A DNA stretch of 64,000 nucleotides, taken from Burkholderia sp. BCC1644. Lineage in GTDB: Bacteria > Pseudomonadota > Gammaproteobacteria > Burkholderiales > Burkholderiaceae. The translations under genes were made by a program, and so were the position numbers. Shown in pieces: positions 45,049 through 56,980 of the stretch. Within the stretch, counting starts at the first letter, position 1. Each line of letters starts with the position of its first letter. The stretch spans positions 155,720 to 219,719 of the forward strand of contig NZ_CADFEI010000015.1 in NCBI RefSeq assembly GCF_902833225.1. Direction: 5' to 3'. The notes below the pieces were generated by a model that did no database searches, was not told the DNA's origin, and saw only the letters and a program-made list of their open reading frames with translations.

Positions 45049-45140
45049 ATTTCTTTGCCCGCCGATCGGCAGGCATTCCGTCGCGCGACGCGGCGCCACG
45101 ACCGTCGCCCCGCGCAGCCTGATGCTTCTGGAGACACTGC

Positions 45141-47825
<2,685 letters not shown>

Positions 47826-47881
47826 TCACGCGGCGCGCGACAGGCACGATCCCACCGGCCTGTCGCGCGGCGCCGCTCGCA

Positions 47882-49393
47882 TTACGGCTTCGACTGCGCG
47901 AGCGGGGCTTGCGCGCCCTGCTCCGCGCCCGAGCGCCAACCGCCCGCAAGCGCCCTGTACAGCGCGACCGTCGACGCCGCGCTGCGTGTCCGCCCGTCGG
48001 CCGCCGCGTCCTGCGCCTGCAGCAGCGTCCGCTGCGCGTCGAGCACTTCGTAGTAGTCGATCGCGCCGGCCGAGAAACGTGTCTGCGCGAGCTGCGCGGC
48101 GCGCGCGCTGTCGTCCGCCGCGCGCACGAGGTGCGCGGTCTCGTCACGCGTGCGTGCGACACGCAGCAGCGCGTTCTCCGTTTCCTCCAGCGCGCCGAGC
48201 ACGGTCTGCCGGTACTGCGCGAGCTGGCCGGCCGCTTCCGCGTCGCTCGCGGCAATCCGCGCTCGCACGCGGCCGACGTCGAGGAACGACCAGTCGATAC
48301 CGAGCGCGATCAGGTTCGTGTCGCTGCCCGCGCGGAAGAACCCGTAGCTGCTCGTCGCGCTGCCGAGCAGGCCCGACAGCGTGAAGCGCGGAAACAGGTC
48401 GGCCGTCGCGACGCCGACGCGCGCGGTCGCCGCGTGCAGCCTTGCCTCGGCGGCCGCGACATCGGGACGCCGGCGCAGCAGGTCGCCCGGCGTGCCGGGA
48501 TCGATGTCGGCGGACAGCGCCGGCAGCGGCACCGGCGTGCCCGCCGCCGCGCCGGTTTTCGGCAAATCGAAGCGACCGATCAGCGCATCCGGCGTCTGCC
48601 CGGTCAGCACCGCGAGCCGATGCTCGTCGACGCCGATCGCGGCTTCGTACACGGCGATCCGCGATGTCGTCGATTCGAACTGCGCCCGCGCACGCGCCGC
48701 ATCCAGCTCGGACCCTCGCCCCGCGCCGACGCGCGCATTGATCAGCGCAAGCGTCTGCTTCTGGTTGTCGGCGTTCTCGCGCGCGATCCGCAGCCGCTCC
48801 TGCGAGCCGCGCAGATCGACATACGTACTCGCGACCTCGCCGGCGATCGCGACGCGCACCGCGCGCACGTCGGCCGCGCTCGCTGCCGTTTCCGCGCGTT
48901 GGGATTCGATCGAACGACGCACGCGGCCGAACAGGTCGAGTTCCCATGCGGCATTGATCCCGACGCTGGACGTCGGCGCGTCGCGCTGGCTGCGCGGCGC
49001 GCCGAACGCCTGGTCCTTGCTCATCAACTGATGGCCGATCTGGCCGCTCGCGGTGATCGTCGGAAAGCGGTCGAAGGTCGCCTGCGACAGCAATGCATTC
49101 GACGCGTCGTAGCGCGACACGGCCACCTGCAGATCCTGGTTCGCCGCGAGCGCCGCGTCGATCAACTGCGTCAGCGCCGGATCACCGAAGCCACGCCAGA
49201 ACGTGGCATCGGCAGCCGCCGACGCGTCGGGCACCGTATCGTCCGGCGACGCGTCGCGCTGCGTGGCCGGATGCGCGTCGCGCGCGAACCGATCGGCCGT
49301 GGCCGTATCGGGCCGCTTGAAATCGGGGCCGACCGCGCACGCGGCAAGCGTCACCGACATCGCGAGCGCGGAAAGACGGAAAGCGGCGCTCAT
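47882..49393 (-). CDS. RND efflux outer-membrane lipoprotein (OprM/NodT family)
   Basis: 503 residues. Lipobox LAACAVGPDF (Cys ~19), then two outer-membrane-factor domains: WRGFGDPALTQLIDAALAANQDLQVAVSRYDASNALL and a later ARAAQLAQTRFSAGAIDYYEVLDAQRTLLQAQDA. It is the last gene of the RND operon; its ATG overlaps the pump gene's stop. Confidence 0.92.
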   Translation of the reverse strand: MSAAFRLSALAMSVTLAACAVGPDFKRPDTATADRFARDAHPATQRDASPDDTVPDASAAADATFWRGFGDPALTQLIDAALAANQDLQVAVSRYDASNALLSQATFDRFPTITASGQIGHQLMSKDQAFGAPRSQRDAPTSSVGINAAWELDLFGRVRRSIESQRAETAASAADVRAVRVAIAGEVASTYVDLRGSQERLRIARENADNQKQTLALINARVGAGRGSELDAARARAQFESTTSRIAVYEAAIGVDEHRLAVLTGQTPDALIGRFDLPKTGAAAGTPVPLPALSADIDPGTPGDLLRRRPDVAAAEARLHAATARVGVATADLFPRFTLSGLLGSATSSYGFFRAGSDTNLIALGIDWSFLDVGRVRARIAASDAEAAGQLAQYRQTVLGALEETENALLRVARTRDETAHLVRAADDSARAAQLAQTRFSAGAIDYYEVLDAQRTLLQAQDAAADGRTRSAASTVALYRALAGGWRSGAEQGAQAPLAQSKP

Positions 49394-52300
49394 CGGTTTT
49401 CTCCTTCGAGGGTGCCGTGCTGTTCGCTCCAGACGGCCGGCGTGCCGCCCGCGAGCTTGCGGATCGCCACATAGAACACGGGTGTCAGGAACAGCCCGAA
49501 CAGGGTGACGCCGAGCATCCCCGCGAACACGGTAACGCCGGTGGCGGCACGCACTTCGCTGCCGGCGCCGCTGCCGATCAGGAGCGGCACCGAGCCCGCG
49601 ATGAACGCGACCGACGTCATCACGATCGGGCGCAGCCGCAGCTTGCACGCTTCGAGCGCCGCTTCGATCACGCCCTTGCCCTGGATTTCGAGTTCGCGCG
49701 CGAATTCGACGATCAGGATCGCGTTCTTGCACGCGAGCCCCATCAGCACGACGAGACCGACCTGCACGAACACGTTGTTGTCGCCGCCGGACAGCCATAC
49801 GCCGAACAGCGCCGCGCACATGCACACGGGCACGATCAGGATCACCGCGAGCGGCAGCGTCCAGCTCTCGTACAGCGATGCGAGCACGAGGAACACGAGC
49901 ATCACCGCCAGCGGGAACACGACGATCGCCGCGTTGCTCTGCGTGACCTGCTGGTAGCTGAGGTCGGTCCATTCGAGCGTGATGCCGGGCGGCAGCACCT
50001 CCTTCGCGATCTGCTGGAGCTTCGCGATCGCCTGCGACGACGACATCACCTTCGGATCGGCATCGCCGATCAGGTCGGCGGCGGGATAGCCGTTGTAGCG
50101 AACGACCGGGTCGGGCCCGTACGCGGGCGCCACCGTCACCATCGAGCCGATCGGCACCATCTCGCCCTTCGCGTTGCGCGTGCGCAGGTTCGCGATGTCG
50201 GCGGCCGTCTGCCGGTGGCCGGCATCCGCCTGCGCCATCACGCGATACACACGGCCGAAGATGTTGAAGTCGTTCACGTACATCGAGCCGAGATACACCT
50301 GCAGCGTGTTGAACAGGTCGGTCAACGCGACGCCCTGCGCCTTCGCCTTCAGCCGGTCGACCTTCACCTCGAGCTGCGGGATGTTCGCCTGGTACGAGCT
50401 GACGGGATAGCTCATCCCCGGCGTCTTCGCGACCGCGGCCTGGAACGTCGTCAGCGCCTTCTGCAATTCGCCGTAGCCGAGCGCACCGCGATCCTCCAGG
50501 TACAGCGAGTAGCCCGAACCGTTGCCGAGGCCCTGGATCGGCGGCGGCATCAGCGCGTAGGTAATGCCGCCGTTGATCGCCGCAAAGCGTGCGTTCAGGT
50601 CCGCATTGATCTGCGCGGCGCTGCGATGACGCTGGTCGAACGGCTTCAGGATCACGTACGAGTTCGTGATGTTCGGCGTGTTCACACCCTGCAGCGCATT
50701 CAGCCCCGCGAACGCCGGCACCATCTCGACGCCGTCGGTGCCGAGCGCGATCTTCGTCATCTGCTCGGTCACCGCGCTGGTGCGCGCAAGCGACGCGCCT
50801 TCCGGCAGCTTCGCGCCCGCGAACAGGTACAGCTTGTCCTGCACGGGGATGAAGCCGCCCGGCACCGCGTTGAACAGCAGCGCGGTCGCCGCGAGCAGTA
50901 CCGCATAGACGGCGAACACCATGCCGCGCCGCTTCAGCGTGCGACCGACGACGCCGTGATAGCGATCCGAACTGCGCTCGAAGAAGCGGTTGAACGGATG
51001 GAACAGCCAGCCGAATGCGCGATCGAGCGCACGCGTAAGCGCATCCTTCGGCGCGCCGTGCGGGCGCAGCAGCTTCGCCGCGAGCGCGGGCGACAGCGTC
51101 AGCGAGTTGATCGCGGAGATCACCGTCGAGATCGCGATCGTCACCGCGAACTGCCGGTAGAACTGGCCCGTGACGCCCGACATGAACGCCATCGGCACGA
51201 ACACCGCGCACAGCACGAGCGCGATCGCGACGATCGGCCCCGACACCTCGCGCATCGCCTGGTGCGCGGCATCGCGCGGGCTCAGCCCCTGTGCGATGTT
51301 GCGCTCGACGTTCTCGACGACCACGATCGCATCGTCGACGACGATCCCGATCGCGAGCACGAGCCCGAACAGCGTCAGCGTGTTGATCGAATAGCCGAGC
51401 AGATGGAGAAACGCAAACGTGCCGACCACCGACACCGGCACCGCGACGAGCGGAATGATCGACGCGCGCCACGTCTGCAGGAACAGGATCACGACGAGCA
51501 CGACCAGCACGACGGCCTCGATCAGCGTGTGCTGCACCGCGCGGATCGACTCGCGCACGAACACCGTCGGGTCCCACACCGGGCGGTACGCGACGCCGGG
51601 CGGGAACCGCTTCGACAGCTCGTCGAGCTTCGCATACACGGCCTTCGCGACGTCGAGCGCGTTCGCACCCGGCGACAGGAAGATGCCGACCACGGCCGAA
51701 TGCTTGTCGTTGAAATACGAGCGCAGCGTGTAGTCGCCCGCGCCGAGCTCGATGCGCGCGACGTCGGACAGCTTCACGACCTGGCCGTCGTCGCCGTTGC
51801 GCAGCACGATGTCGCTGAATTCCTGCACCGTGCGCAGGCGGCCGCGCACGTTGATCGACACGAGGAAGTCGTTTTTCTTCGGCGACGGTTCCGCGCCGAG
51901 CTGGCCGGCCGACACCTGCACGTTCTGCTCGCGCACCGCCGCGATCACGTCGCTCGCGGTCAGCCCGCGCGACGCGAGCCGGTTCGGATCGAGCCACAGC
52001 CGCATCGCGTAGTCGCCGGAGCCGTACACGCCGACGTCGCCGATGCCGGTGAGCCGCGACAGCTCGTCCTTCACGTGCAGCGTGAGGTAGTTGCGCAGGT
52101 ACAGGGAATCGCGGCTGTTGTCCGGCGAATAGAGGCTCACGTACATCAGCGGCGTCGGCGACTGCTTCTGCGTGGTCACGCCGTACTGGCGCACCTCGTC
52201 GGGCAGGCGCGACAGCGCCTGGCTCACGCGGTTCTGCACGCGCACGGCGGCAGTGTCGGGATCGACGCCCTGCAGGAACGTGACGACGACCTGCAGGCTG

Positions 52301-52563
52301 CCGTCCGACCCTGCAACCGACTTCATGTACATGATGCCTTCGACGCCGTTGATCGCTTCTTCCAGCGGTTCGGCGACCGATTCGGCGATTTCCTTCGGGT
52401 TCGCGCCCGGGTACGTCGCACGCACGACGACGCTCGGCGGCACGACTTCCGGGTACTCGCCGGCCGGCAGCATCGGAATCGAGATCAGGCCGATCGCGAA
52501 GATGACGATCGACAGCACGACCGCGAAGATCGGCCGGTCGATGAAGAATCGGGAGAAATCCAT
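49390..52563 (-). CDS. RND (HAE1) multidrug efflux pump
   Basis: 1057 residues from ATG 52563. Twelve membrane helices and two periplasmic loops. MDFSRFFIDRPIFAVVLSIVIFAIGLISIPMLPAGEYPEV is the standard start. The proton-relay aspartates of helix 4 are in LAIGIVVDDAIVVVENVER, and GLACKNAILIVEFARE is the second-half counterpart. Overlaps the outer-membrane gene by 4 bp and follows the adaptor gene by 13 bp. Substrates in this subfamily include phenazines, quinones, fluoroquinolones and chloramphenicol. Confidence 0.94.
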   Translation of the reverse strand: MDFSRFFIDRPIFAVVLSIVIFAIGLISIPMLPAGEYPEVVPPSVVVRATYPGANPKEIAESVAEPLEEAINGVEGIMYMKSVAGSDGSLQVVVTFLQGVDPDTAAVRVQNRVSQALSRLPDEVRQYGVTTQKQSPTPLMYVSLYSPDNSRDSLYLRNYLTLHVKDELSRLTGIGDVGVYGSGDYAMRLWLDPNRLASRGLTASDVIAAVREQNVQVSAGQLGAEPSPKKNDFLVSINVRGRLRTVQEFSDIVLRNGDDGQVVKLSDVARIELGAGDYTLRSYFNDKHSAVVGIFLSPGANALDVAKAVYAKLDELSKRFPPGVAYRPVWDPTVFVRESIRAVQHTLIEAVVLVVLVVILFLQTWRASIIPLVAVPVSVVGTFAFLHLLGYSINTLTLFGLVLAIGIVVDDAIVVVENVERNIAQGLSPRDAAHQAMREVSGPIVAIALVLCAVFVPMAFMSGVTGQFYRQFAVTIAISTVISAINSLTLSPALAAKLLRPHGAPKDALTRALDRAFGWLFHPFNRFFERSSDRYHGVVGRTLKRRGMVFAVYAVLLAATALLFNAVPGGFIPVQDKLYLFAGAKLPEGASLARTSAVTEQMTKIALGTDGVEMVPAFAGLNALQGVNTPNITNSYVILKPFDQRHRSAAQINADLNARFAAINGGITYALMPPPIQGLGNGSGYSLYLEDRGALGYGELQKALTTFQAAVAKTPGMSYPVSSYQANIPQLEVKVDRLKAKAQGVALTDLFNTLQVYLGSMYVNDFNIFGRVYRVMAQADAGHRQTAADIANLRTRNAKGEMVPIGSMVTVAPAYGPDPVVRYNGYPAADLIGDADPKVMSSSQAIAKLQQIAKEVLPPGITLEWTDLSYQQVTQSNAAIVVFPLAVMLVFLVLASLYESWTLPLAVILIVPVCMCAALFGVWLSGGDNNVFVQVGLVVLMGLACKNAILIVEFARELEIQGKGVIEAALEACKLRLRPIVMTSVAFIAGSVPLLIGSGAGSEVRAATGVTVFAGMLGVTLFGLFLTPVFYVAIRKLAGGTPAVWSEQHGTLEGENR

Positions 52564-52576
52564 CGTATCGCTCCCG

Positions 52577-53773
52577 TCACTGCGCGGCCGGCGTGCCGGC
52601 GTCGGCCACGGCCTGCGTGGCGTGACCGGCATCGGCGCGCGCGGGCAGCGCCTTCGGCTTCACCTGCGCACCCGGATAGTAGATTCGCTGCACACCGTCG
52701 ACGACCACGCGATCGCCCGCCTGCAGCCCCTTCTCGACGATCCGCTCGCCCTCCATCTCGCGGCCGATCGTCACGTCGCGGCGCAGCGCCTTGTCGCCGG
52801 GCCCGATCACGTACACGTACTTGCGGTCCTGGTCGGTCAGCACGGCCTTGTCGTCGACGAGCAGCGCATCCTGGTCGCGGCCGCTGACGAGCTGCACGCG
52901 TGCATACAGCCCCGGCGTAAACGTATGGTCCGCATTCGGCAGCCGCACGCGCGCACGGATCGTGCCGGTTTGCGGGTCGAGCCGGTTGTCGAGGAAATCG
53001 ACGGTGCCCGCGTGCGGGAAGCCGGTCTCGTTCGCGAGGCCCACGCGCACGGGATCGGCGCCGATCGCGCGATGCTTCGGATCGGCGCGGCGTGCGTTGT
53101 AGCGCAGGTAGCTCTGCTCGTCGCAATCGAAGTACACGTAGACGGGGTCCTGCGACACGACGGTCGTCAGCAGCGTGTCGTCCGCGCGCGCGAGGTTGCC
53201 GACGGTCGCGACCGCGCGGCCGACGCGCCCGGCGATCGGCGCGCGCACTTCGGTGAAGCCGAGATTGAGCTTCGCGTCGGCGACGGCCGCGTCGGCCGCC
53301 TGCAGGTCCGCGCGCGCCTGCTCGGCGGTGGCGCGCGCATTGTCGAGTTCTTCCTGCGACGTCGCATGCGCATCGATCAGCGTCTGCACGCGCTTGAGTT
53401 GCACCTGAGCGAGGCTCGCGGCCGCACGGGCCCGCTGCTGCTGCGCGTTGGCGCGGTCGAGCGCGATCCGGTACGGACGCGGGTCGATCTCGAACAGCAG
53501 CGCGCCCTGCTCGACGAGGTCTCCTTCCTTGTAGGCCACGCGCTGCAGATAGCCGCTCACGCGCGGCCGCAATTCGACCGCGTCGACCGCTTCGACGCGC
53601 CCGTTGAACTCGTCCGCGAGGCGGACCGTGCGCGGCGCGACCGTGGCGACGCCGACCTCGGGAAGGGGATGGGCCGACGATGCGTCTTTGCCGTCGTGAC
53701 AGCCCGACAACGCCAGCAACAACGCACAGGCGGCGCCCAAAGGCGACGTCCTGCGTAGGGATAAGGAGAGCAT
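52577..53773 (-). CDS. RND efflux periplasmic adaptor (lipoprotein)
   Basis: 398 residues. Lipobox LALSGC (Cys ~25). The lipoyl halves are RVSGYLQRVAYKEGDLVEQGALLFEIDPRPY and APIAGRVGRAVATVGNLA; coiled coil between ~90-170; C-terminal membrane-proximal domain contains RRDVTIGREMEG. First gene of the operon, directly behind the SoxR-type promoter. Confidence 0.92.
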   Translation of the reverse strand: MLSLSLRRTSPLGAACALLLALSGCHDGKDASSAHPLPEVGVATVAPRTVRLADEFNGRVEAVDAVELRPRVSGYLQRVAYKEGDLVEQGALLFEIDPRPYRIALDRANAQQQRARAAASLAQVQLKRVQTLIDAHATSQEELDNARATAEQARADLQAADAAVADAKLNLGFTEVRAPIAGRVGRAVATVGNLARADDTLLTTVVSQDPVYVYFDCDEQSYLRYNARRADPKHRAIGADPVRVGLANETGFPHAGTVDFLDNRLDPQTGTIRARVRLPNADHTFTPGLYARVQLVSGRDQDALLVDDKAVLTDQDRKYVYVIGPGDKALRRDVTIGREMEGERIVEKGLQAGDRVVVDGVQRIYYPGAQVKPKALPARADAGHATQAVADAGTPAAQ

Positions 53774-53803
53774 GATGCCTCGCGACGAGTTAAACTGCCG
53801 CGT

Positions 53804-53834
53804 AGCATAAAAGTTGAAGTTAACTTTAAGTCAA
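53804..53834 (-). promoter_or_regulatory. SoxR-controlled promoter of the RND operon
   Basis: On the minus strand TTGACT (53829-53834), 19-bp spacer, TATGCT (53804-53809). The spacer contains the dyad TTAAAGTTAACTTCAA around GTTAAC. Overlong 19-bp spacing with a central dyad is the hallmark of MerR/SoxR-activated promoters. Confidence 0.8.
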
Positions 53835-53853
53835 GCTTTCCCCGGAGAACGTC

Positions 53854-54333
53854 ATGGGTACCCCGGAAGAATCGAAATGGCCGCTGATGTCGATCCGCGA
53901 AGTGGCCGCGCGAAGCGGCGTGCCGGCATCGACGCTGCGGTTCTACGAGACGCGCGGACTCATCAAGTCGCACCGGAACGGCTCGAGCCATCGTCACTAT
54001 TCGCGTGCGGTGCTGCGGCTGATCGCGTTCATCGTGTTCGCGCAGAAGATCGGCTATTCGCTCGACGAAATCGCAGAACAGCTCGTCAGCCTCCCCGAGG
54101 ACACCGCGCCGAGCAACAAGGACTGGCAGCGGCTGTCGCGCGGCTGGAAACAGCGCGTCGCGAACCGGATCGAGGAGTTGCAGCGGCTCTACATCAACCT
54201 CGACGAATGCATCGGCTGCGGCTGCCTGTCGCTCAAGCGCTGCAAGCTGACCAACCCGGAAGACCGCGCGGGCCGCAACGGGCCCGGCGCACGACGCTGG
54301 CTCGGCGACAAGCCGCCGACGGATATCGAATGA
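53854..54333 (+). CDS. soxR: Redox-sensitive MerR-family activator SoxR
   Basis: 159 residues. MerR helix-turn-helix (SIREVAARSGVPASTLRFYETRGLIKSHRNGSSHRHYSR). The 2Fe-2S cluster ligands are C119, C122, C124 and C130 (CIGCGC...C), the full SoxR signature. Oxidation of the cluster by redox-cycling compounds turns it into an activator. No soxS; as in other non-enterics it acts directly, here on the divergent RND pump. It shares a GTTAAC-centred dyad with that promoter, so it may also control itself. Confidence 0.94.
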   Translation: MGTPEESKWPLMSIREVAARSGVPASTLRFYETRGLIKSHRNGSSHRHYSRAVLRLIAFIVFAQKIGYSLDEIAEQLVSLPEDTAPSNKDWQRLSRGWKQRVANRIEELQRLYINLDECIGCGCLSLKRCKLTNPEDRAGRNGPGARRWLGDKPPTDIE

Positions 54334-54369
54334 CGGATGTACCCGCGCCCGCCGCTGGCGCGGTGTGCG

Positions 54370-55131
54370 TCACCCGACGCGCCAGCCGCCGTTCACCGCG
54401 ATCGTCGCGCCCGTGACGAACGACGCGCGCGGCCCGGCGAGCCACGCGACCGCGTCCGCGACGTCATCCGGATGCCCGGCGCGGCCGGCCGGCGTCTGCT
54501 CGCGGATCGTCGCGGCGATGGCCGGCGCAACGCCGCCGTCGCCGAAGAAGCGCGTGTCGGCGATATAGCCGGGCGCGACCGTATTGACCGTTGCACCGCG
54601 CGGCCCGAGTTCGCGCGCCAACGCAACGGTGAACCCTTCGACGCCGGCCTTCGCGGCCGCATACGCCAGCCCGCCCGGCAGCAGGCTGCCGGCGCGCGCC
54701 GCGATCGAGCCGATGTTGACGATCCGCGCGGCACGGTCGGCCAAGTGCGGCAACACGGTCGTCGTCGTCAGGAACAGGCTTTTCAGGTTCGCGTCGAGCA
54801 CGGTATCCCACACGTCCTCGGCCTCGCCCGCCTCGGTATCCGCACCGACGCGGCCGGTCAGCCCCGCGTTGTTGACCAGCACGTCGATGCGCGGCCACCG
54901 CGCGACGATCGCGGCGACCGCCGCCTCCGCCTCGCGCCGCACGCTCAAATCGCCCGCCTGCCCGATCGCCGCGCCGCCGAGACGCGTGACGGCCGCCTCC
55001 AGCCGCGCGACGTCGCGCCCCACGATCGCAACGCGATACCCGTCCTCCACCAGCCGGCTTGCGATCGCGAAGCCGATCCCGCTCGACCCGCCCGTGACGA
55101 TTGCCGTTCGCTGCCGTTCGTTGCCCGCCAT
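54370..55131 (-). CDS. SDR-family oxidoreductase
   Basis: 253 residues from ATG 55131 (GAGGGCAGG upstream). Cofactor loop VTGGSSGIGFAIA, NNAGL, catalytic Ser in NIGSIAARAGS and Tyr-Lys in GLAYAAAKAG. Basic residues after beta-2 (VGRDVAR) favour NADPH. The layout resembles FabG-like reductases. It is divergent from the LysR regulator that probably controls it. Confidence 0.9.
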   Translation of the reverse strand: MAGNERQRTAIVTGGSSGIGFAIASRLVEDGYRVAIVGRDVARLEAAVTRLGGAAIGQAGDLSVRREAEAAVAAIVARWPRIDVLVNNAGLTGRVGADTEAGEAEDVWDTVLDANLKSLFLTTTTVLPHLADRAARIVNIGSIAARAGSLLPGGLAYAAAKAGVEGFTVALARELGPRGATVNTVAPGYIADTRFFGDGGVAPAIAATIREQTPAGRAGHPDDVADAVAWLAGPRASFVTGATIAVNGGWRVG

Positions 55132-55220
55132 GACCTGCCCTCCTGACTCTCGACGGTTGATGACAAGGCCATTCTGGGCAACGCCAGGTGATAGGTAAAA
55201 TACGAATTCGATGATCAACT

Positions 55221-55237
55221 GATACATGGAAGGTATC
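55221..55237. promoter_or_regulatory. LysR-type dyad at the LysR start
   Basis: GATAC-N7-GTATC, two bases before the LysR ATG and overlapping its ribosome binding site. Fits autorepression and control of the divergent SDR gene. Confidence 0.45.
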
Positions 55238-55239
55238 GC

Positions 55240-56151
55240 ATGATCGATCTGCGGCAGTTCAGGCAATTCATCGCGGTTGCCGAGACGCTGAGCTTCCGGC
55301 GCGCGGCCGAGCGACTGCACATGGCGCAGCCGCCGCTCAGCGCGGCGATCCGCAAGCTGGAGGACGACCTGGGTGTGGCGCTGCTCGAACGCGACAACCG
55401 CGGCTCGCGACTCACGCCGGCCGGCGAAGCGTTCCTGCTCGAAGCGCGGCGTGCGCTCGAACAGGCCGAGCGCGCGGTGGCCGTGGCCCGCCGCGCAGGC
55501 GCCGGCCTCGGCGGCACGCTGCGGCTCCGGTTCGTCGACAGCACGGTCAACGCGCTGCTGCCGCTGATCCTGCGCGCATTCCAGGAACGGTATCCGGACG
55601 TCGATTTCCAGCTCGAGGAAGGGACGACCGCCGAACAGGTGCTCGCGCTGCGCCAGGATCGTACGGACGTCGGCCTCGTCGTGCTGCCGGTGGCCGATGC
55701 CGGCGATGTGCGCGTCGAGCCGCTGCTGCGCGACCGGATGGTCGCCGCGCTGCCCGACGGCCACCGGCTCGCGCACCGCAAGCGCATCGCGCTCGCCGAG
55801 CTGGCGGACGAACCGTGGGTCATGTTTGCCGCGCACCACGGGCCCGGCATGCACGCGCTGATCGTGACCGCGTGCGCGCAGGCCGGTTTCGCGCCGCGTG
55901 TGGTCCAGCAGCCGCGCCAGATGCAGACGACGGCCGGGCTCGTCGCGGGCGGCATCGGCGTCGCGCTGATGCCGCGCCTGTTCGTGCCGATGCAGCCGCA
56001 CGGCATTACGTTCTGCGAACTGAAAGATGCGGGCAGCCCGCTAGCCTACGAGTTGGCGATCGCTTACCGCACGCCGTCGCCGCTCGTCGATGCGCTGCGC
56101 GAGACCGCGCGAACCGCGGTCGGCGAACTGGGGCTGGCTGCCGCGACGTGA
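55240..56151 (+). CDS. LysR-family regulator
   Basis: 303 residues. Helix-turn-helix RQFRQFIAVAETLSFRRAAERLHMAQPPLSAAIRKLEDDLG, then a binding domain from ~90. This resembles the BenM/CatM-like branch (LHMAQPPLS). Divergent from the SDR gene (108 bp), its likely target. Confidence 0.88.
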   Translation: MIDLRQFRQFIAVAETLSFRRAAERLHMAQPPLSAAIRKLEDDLGVALLERDNRGSRLTPAGEAFLLEARRALEQAERAVAVARRAGAGLGGTLRLRFVDSTVNALLPLILRAFQERYPDVDFQLEEGTTAEQVLALRQDRTDVGLVVLPVADAGDVRVEPLLRDRMVAALPDGHRLAHRKRIALAELADEPWVMFAAHHGPGMHALIVTACAQAGFAPRVVQQPRQMQTTAGLVAGGIGVALMPRLFVPMQPHGITFCELKDAGSPLAYELAIAYRTPSPLVDALRETARTAVGELGLAAAT

Positions 56152-56178
56152 CCGCGCGCGTTGCGCGCGCGGCGGCGC

Positions 56179-56832
56179 TCAGTCGCCGATCATGGTGTAC
56201 ACGACCGCGAGCACGGCCTGCCGGAAAGCCTCCGGCCGCGTCGGCAGCGACGTGAACTCCAGCATCATGTGGCTGTACGACACGGTCGTGCCGATCGCGC
56301 TCGCGATCATGAAGAACAGCACGTTCGGATCGACCGGACGGATCGCACCCGCCTCGACCGCCTCCGTCAGCAGCGGAAACATCGCATCGTGATACGGGCG
56401 CACGATCCGCTCCTGCAGCCGGTCGAGCCGCCCGCCCTCCTCGGTCGCCGCGGTCGAGAAGAACATGCCGATATCCGGCTCCGCGAACTCGTGATCGACG
56501 CATAGCTCGAATGCGCGCCGCACCCGGTCGCGATGCGGCAGCGACGACATGCGCAACGTACGCAGCGCATCGAACAGCGGCTCGGCCAGCTCGACGATCT
56601 GCTCGACGACCGCCAGCCACAACGTTTCCTTCGTGCCGAAATGATGGGCGATCAGCGCCGCGTCGATGCCCAGCTCGCGCGCGACCTCGCGCACGCTCGT
56701 CGCATCGTAGCCACGCTTCGCGAAAGTGCGGCGCGCGGCCCGCAATATCACGTCCGGACCGACGGACGCATCGGCCAGCGGCCGCCCGCGCGTACGCCGC
56801 TTCGACGGCACGCGCTCAGTGACTTCAGCCAC
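56179..56832 (-). CDS. TetR-family regulator
   Basis: 217 residues. Helix-turn-helix ILRAARRTFAKRGYDATSVREVARELGIDAALIAHHFGTKETLW. The C-terminal domain is large and helical, similar to CerR-type TetR proteins. Divergent from the NADH dehydrogenase gene; a palindrome lies at that gene's start. Confidence 0.88.
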   Translation of the reverse strand: MAEVTERVPSKRRTRGRPLADASVGPDVILRAARRTFAKRGYDATSVREVARELGIDAALIAHHFGTKETLWLAVVEQIVELAEPLFDALRTLRMSSLPHRDRVRRAFELCVDHEFAEPDIGMFFSTAATEEGGRLDRLQERIVRPYHDAMFPLLTEAVEAGAIRPVDPNVLFFMIASAIGTTVSYSHMMLEFTSLPTRPEAFRQAVLAVVYTMIGD

Positions 56833-56959
56833 GTTTTCCTGCTCCCCTTGAGTGGTTCGAATGCCCGTGTTCGGGCCCCGGTTTCATGTCCCCGGAACTG
56901 GATCGCTCGCCCTGCTCCGTTGACACGCGGAGCCGGGAAGCGCTACGATCATACCTTAT

Positions 56960-56973
56960 TCATCACGTGATGA
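56960..56973. promoter_or_regulatory. Probable TetR operator at ndh
   Basis: Perfect 14-bp palindrome TCATCACGTGATGA, seven bases before the NADH dehydrogenase ATG. Binding there would block transcription or translation start. Confidence 0.55.
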
Positions 56974-56980
56974 TTTATCC

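Noticed and set aside
47882..51997. 1371-codon minus-strand ORF
   Set aside because: Its second part is the outer-membrane lipoprotein gene read in frame; the upstream part is an out-of-frame translation of the RND pump. The true start is ATG 49393.
49417..52887. 1156-codon plus-strand ORF opposite the RND pump
   Set aside because: Antisense shadow: His/Arg/Asp-rich, no domain.
54370..56001. 543-codon minus-strand ORF
   Set aside because: Real protein is the C-terminal 253 residues; the N-terminal half is the antisense of the LysR gene.
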